Origin: Canibacter sp052085365
Lineage (GTDB): Bacteria; Actinomycetota; Actinomycetes; Actinomycetales; Microbacteriaceae
DNA length: 64,000 nt
Assembly (NCBI GenBank): GCA_052085365.1
Contig: JBQDFP010000001.1
Location: forward strand, 186,001 to 250,000
Reading direction: 5' to 3'
Shown here: positions 61,422-64,000 of the stretch, one piece after another
Position numbering within the stretch: the first letter of the stretch is position 1
How the letters are laid out: each line of letters starts with the position of its first letter
The notes under the pieces: model-generated
Told to the model about the DNA's origin: nothing
What the model saw: only the letters and a program-made list of their open reading frames with translations
Databases searched by the model: none
Position numbers and translations under genes: made by a program

Positions 61422-63104
61422 CTAACCGCGCGTGAGCTTGCGGTAGGTGACTCGCGAAGGTTTGGCAGCTTCGGGCCCAAGACGATCAACCTTGTTTTGC
61501 TCGTAACCTTCAAAGTTACCCTCGAACCAGTGCCAATTGGCAGGGTCTTCGTTTGTGCCTTCGTACGCAAGAATATGAGTTGCGACACGGTCCAAGAACC
61601 AACGGTCGTGGGTAATGACCACAGCACAGCCAGGAAATTCAAGCAGTGCGTTCTCGAGGCTCGACAGTGTTTCTACGTCAAGGTCGTTTGTCGGCTCATC
61701 AAGAAGCAGTACGTTTCCGCCTTGCTTGAGTGTGAGAGCCAGATTCAGTCGGTTACGTTCACCGCCGGACAGCACTCCCGCAGGCTTTTGCTGGTCCGGT
61801 CCTTTAAACCCGAAACTTGAAACGTATGCGCGCGAAGGGATCTCAACGTTTCCAACCTGAATGTAATCCAGGCCATCAGAGACGACTTCCCAAACGTTCT
61901 TTTTAGGATCGATCCCTGCTCGGGTCTGATCAACGTAGCTCAGACGTACGGTTTCGCCTATTTTGAGCTCTCCGGCGTCAAGCGGTTCAATGCCAACGAT
62001 CGTTTTAAAGAGCGTCGTTTTGCCCACACCATTAGGACCGATAATGCCGACGATGCCGTTGCGAGGGAGCGAGAAGCTCAGACCGTCAATCAATATTCGT
62101 TCGCCGAAACCTTTCTGCAGGTTTTGAGCTTCAAGCACGAGGTTACCTAGACGAGGACCCGGTGGAATCTGGATCTCTTCGAAATCGAGCTTCTTCGTGC
62201 GTTCTGCTTCAGCAGCCATTTCTTCGTAGCGTGCCAGGCGTGCTTTAGATTTCGCCTGGCGGCCCTTAGAGTTTGACCGTACCCAGTCGAGTTCGTCCCT
62301 CAGACGTTTCTGAAGCTTGGCATCTTTTCGCCCCTGGACTTCAAGACGTTCTGCCTTTTTCTCAAGGTAGGTCGAATAGTTGCCTTCGTAGGGGTATAGG
62401 CGGCCACGGTCAACTTCTGCGATCCATTCCGCAACGTGGTCGAGGAAGTACCTATCGTGTGTAATTGCAATAACTGCGCCGGGGTATTTCTGCAGGTGCT
62501 GCTCGAGCCACAGCACGCTCTCAGCATCAAGGTGGTTTGTGGGCTCGTCAAGCAGCAACAGATCGGGCTTTTCTAACAGCAACTTACAGAGAGCTACACG
62601 GCGTTTTTCGCCACCAGACAAGTGTTCAACCGGTTCATCCGCTGGGGGGCAACGCAGCGCGTCCATTGCTTGCTCAAGCTGGTTGTCAAGATCCCAAGCA
62701 TCCAGCGCATCAATCTGTTCTTGCAGTTCTCCCATTTCTGGAAGCAAAGCATCATAGTCAGCATCTGGATTCGCCATTTCGGCGCTGATCTCGTTAAATC
62801 GGTCGAGCTTTGCCTTAACGTCTTTCACGCCTTGCTGCACGTTTTCAAGAACGGTCTTATCTTCATCAAGGTCGGGCTCCTGCATCAGAATACCCACGGT
62901 GTAGCCAGGGCTCAGCGTTGCATCACCGTTCGATGGCGTGTCGATGCCTGCCATGATTTTTAAAATCGTCGACTTGCCAGCACCGTTCGGTCCCACCATG
63001 CCTATTTTGGCTCCTGGCAGGAACGACATCGTCACATCGTCGAGAATAACTTTGTCGCCGTGTGCCTTACGTGCGCGAACCATTTGGTAGATATATTCAG
63101 CCAT
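61422..63104 (-). CDS. ettA: Energy-dependent translational throttle protein EttA (ABC-F)
   Basis: EttA binds the ribosomal E-site and gates the first peptide bond according to ATP/ADP. The 560-residue protein has two ABC domains without membrane segments: Walker A GPNGAGKST and GPNGVGKTT, signatures LSGGEKRR and LSGGERNR, and Walker B LLLLDEPTNHLD and VLLLDEPTNDLD. The linker between them and the arm region (about 90-140) match EttA. AGAGGA precedes the ATG. The 118-base region upstream holds only a short GGGCAT/ATGCCC hairpin. Confidence 0.95.
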   Translation of the reverse strand: MAEYIYQMVRARKAHGDKVILDDVTMSFLPGAKIGMVGPNGAGKSTILKIMAGIDTPSNGDATLSPGYTVGILMQEPDLDEDKTVLENVQQGVKDVKAKLDRFNEISAEMANPDADYDALLPEMGELQEQIDALDAWDLDNQLEQAMDALRCPPADEPVEHLSGGEKRRVALCKLLLEKPDLLLLDEPTNHLDAESVLWLEQHLQKYPGAVIAITHDRYFLDHVAEWIAEVDRGRLYPYEGNYSTYLEKKAERLEVQGRKDAKLQKRLRDELDWVRSNSKGRQAKSKARLARYEEMAAEAERTKKLDFEEIQIPPGPRLGNLVLEAQNLQKGFGERILIDGLSFSLPRNGIVGIIGPNGVGKTTLFKTIVGIEPLDAGELKIGETVRLSYVDQTRAGIDPKKNVWEVVSDGLDYIQVGNVEIPSRAYVSSFGFKGPDQQKPAGVLSGGERNRLNLALTLKQGGNVLLLDEPTNDLDVETLSSLENALLEFPGCAVVITHDRWFLDRVATHILAYEGTNEDPANWHWFEGNFEGYEQNKVDRLGPEAAKPSRVTYRKLTRG

Positions 63105-63222
63105 ACGTCCTCTCGGGCATCATGCCCATGCTTTCTGTGTAATCAAGCGCTCAAAACTGTTCACTACTCTACCGCGTTACCCATAAAGTTGAGTCTTTGC
63201 GCTGTTGCGGCAAGGAAGTAGT

Positions 63223-63699
63223 TCAGGAACGAGGCTGCACGATCAAGCACTGGTCGCCATCTGGTCCGATCGTGTTTGTCTGTTCAACGATGACCTCTCG
63301 ATCAGCCTCAACAAGCTGACCAATCAGACATTGGTCATCAAATCGCGAGGATACAAAGATCGATTCTGCATCGTTTCCGAAGGGATCAACGTCCTGGGTC
63401 ACTTCAATCGAATCCGCCTCGAAACCTACATCGACCAGCGCACGTTCGATAGGTTCACTGTCAATAGCACCGGACCCTTTGCCATATTCGACGAGGGTCT
63501 TGGTGAAAATAGGCAGGTTATCTGCTGCTGAACCATCAGGGAAATACGAGACCTCACCCTCTGGGGCTTCAACAGCTGCTCTGTCGGCCGTATCAGGGGT
63601 CGGCCCGTCAAGCAACGAGCAGCCGCTGAACACAACAACGCTACAAATCGCTGCCAGTGTTGCCGTAATTGGAAACCTTCGAACTGGGGCACTTGCCAT
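63223..63699 (-). CDS. Predicted lipoprotein of unknown function (DUF6993-like)
   Basis: The 158-residue protein has a basic N-terminus, hydrophobic core, and lipobox VFSGC with Cys27, so it should be lipid-anchored by Lgt (encoded at 42.5 kb). The mature part is acidic, with GSAADNLPIFTKTLVEYG and the two cysteines DDQCLIGQ and GDQCLIVQ, likely to form a disulphide. It lies between ssb and ettA, an arrangement seen in relatives. TAGACT lies 7 nt before the ATG. Function unknown. Confidence 0.8.
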   Translation of the reverse strand: MASAPVRRFPITATLAAICSVVVFSGCSLLDGPTPDTADRAAVEAPEGEVSYFPDGSAADNLPIFTKTLVEYGKGSGAIDSEPIERALVDVGFEADSIEVTQDVDPFGNDAESIFVSSRFDDQCLIGQLVEADREVIVEQTNTIGPDGDQCLIVQPRS

Positions 63700-63706
63700 G
63701 TGTGTC

Positions 63707-63712
63707 AGTCTA
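63707..63712 (-). promoter_or_regulatory. -10-like hexamer of the lipoprotein gene
   Basis: TAGACT on the minus strand lies 7 nt before the ATG. Confidence 0.45.
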
Positions 63713-63720
63713 CCGAGGTG

Positions 63721-64000
63721 TTATGCAGCTCGACCTGAATGTTCACCTCGCACCTCTTCACGAATGTCTTCGATGGACACCGTCTCGAAGTCCGCGCTGT
63801 TTTCTAAGACTCTGGCATTTTGGTGAGCCGGCTGCTTTTCTGCGCTCGTTCTCGTGTACGTTGACTGCCCAAACATGAGCTCATGCCCTACCGCTTCGGC
63901 ATCTATTTCAACATTGATTCCACTCCGGTCTTCTTTTTCCCATTTCTTCACCTGAAGTTTCCCCGTCACAAACACCCGATCACCTTTCGCGAAGGATGCA
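63721..64000 (-). CDS. Single-stranded DNA-binding protein (5' end outside window)
   Basis: The C-terminal part of an OB-fold SSB is visible: FAKGDRVFVTGKLQVKKWEKED, then GINVEIDAEAVGHELMFG. The tail is short and lacks the canonical acidic DDDIPF end (EEVRGEHSGRAA), so this is probably a paralogue such as SsbB rather than the main replication SSB. The N-terminal half is beyond the right edge. The lipoprotein gene follows. Confidence 0.8.
   Translation of the reverse strand, partial: ASFAKGDRVFVTGKLQVKKWEKEDRSGINVEIDAEAVGHELMFGQSTYTRTSAEKQPAHQNARVLENSADFETVSIEDIREEVRGEHSGRAA

Overview
The window is a chromosomal stretch of an actinobacterium. By eye the base composition is intermediate, not the very high GC of many actinobacteria. 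The gene order points to Micrococcales or a close relative: polA / ANTAR response regulator / tRNA-Leu / pyk / lgt / trpABC; priA-fmt-rsmB; nadD / acidic membrane protein / rsfS / tRNA-Ala; rne-rplU-rpmA-obgE-proB. Family-level hallmarks include an ATPase-motif-less PriA, a PdtaR-type ANTAR regulator, a GerW-type protein and a MocR regulator beside pdxST. I cannot name the genus. I see no insertion sequence, prophage, integrase, CRISPR array or rRNA operon, and no gene-free stretch longer than about 300 bases.

Layout. 1-6.0 kb (mostly minus): gatA (cut by the left edge), gatC, ligA and a superfamily II helicase. 6.0-14.1 kb: small mixed-strand units (SGNH hydrolase, GerW-like, gluQRS with an XRE-like partner, DUF2218, RluA-type synthase, glutaminase-STAS, glutathionyl-hydroquinone-reductase-like enzyme, AhpD-like protein, LLM flavin oxidoreductase). 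14.2-23.4 kb (minus): tRNA-Ala, rsfS, acidic membrane protein, nadD, a small membrane protein, proB, obgE, rpmA, rplU, rne. 23.6-33.3 kb: VKOR-like protein, coaE, rpsA, winged-helix protein, butanediol-type dehydrogenase, an unassigned glycine/alanine-rich protein, pdxT-pdxS with divergent pdxR, csbD. 33.5-40.9 kb: lipid-anchored cutinase, flavin amine oxidase, polA, hotdog thioesterase, pdtaR, tRNA-Leu, EamA exporter. 41.0-59.2 kb: one long minus-strand array from an unassigned gene through rpoZ-metK-priA-fmt-rsmB, DUF805, rpe, hisE-G-F-I, trpE, two membrane proteins, trpC-B-A, lgt and pyk. 59.3-64 kb: tesB-type thioesterase, alpha/beta hydrolase, hotdog thioesterase, ettA, lipoprotein, and an SSB cut by the right edge.

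The genes serve translation (tRNA-dependent amidation, formylation, rRNA methylation, S1, L21, L27, Obg, RsfS, EttA), replication and repair (LigA, PolA, PriA, SSB) and biosynthesis (His, Trp, Pro, PLP, NAD, CoA, SAM). The window is mainly housekeeping. The most interesting signals are: (i) a TANNNT hexamer placed 6-8 nt before the start codon of about seventeen operon-leading genes, suggesting widespread leaderless transcription; (ii) a PdxR/MocR regulator lacking the PLP-binding lysine, next to pdxST and a repeat-rich intergenic region; (iii) a his-trp superoperon carrying two small membrane proteins; (iv) a highly acidic low-complexity membrane-anchored protein in the nadD-rsfS unit.
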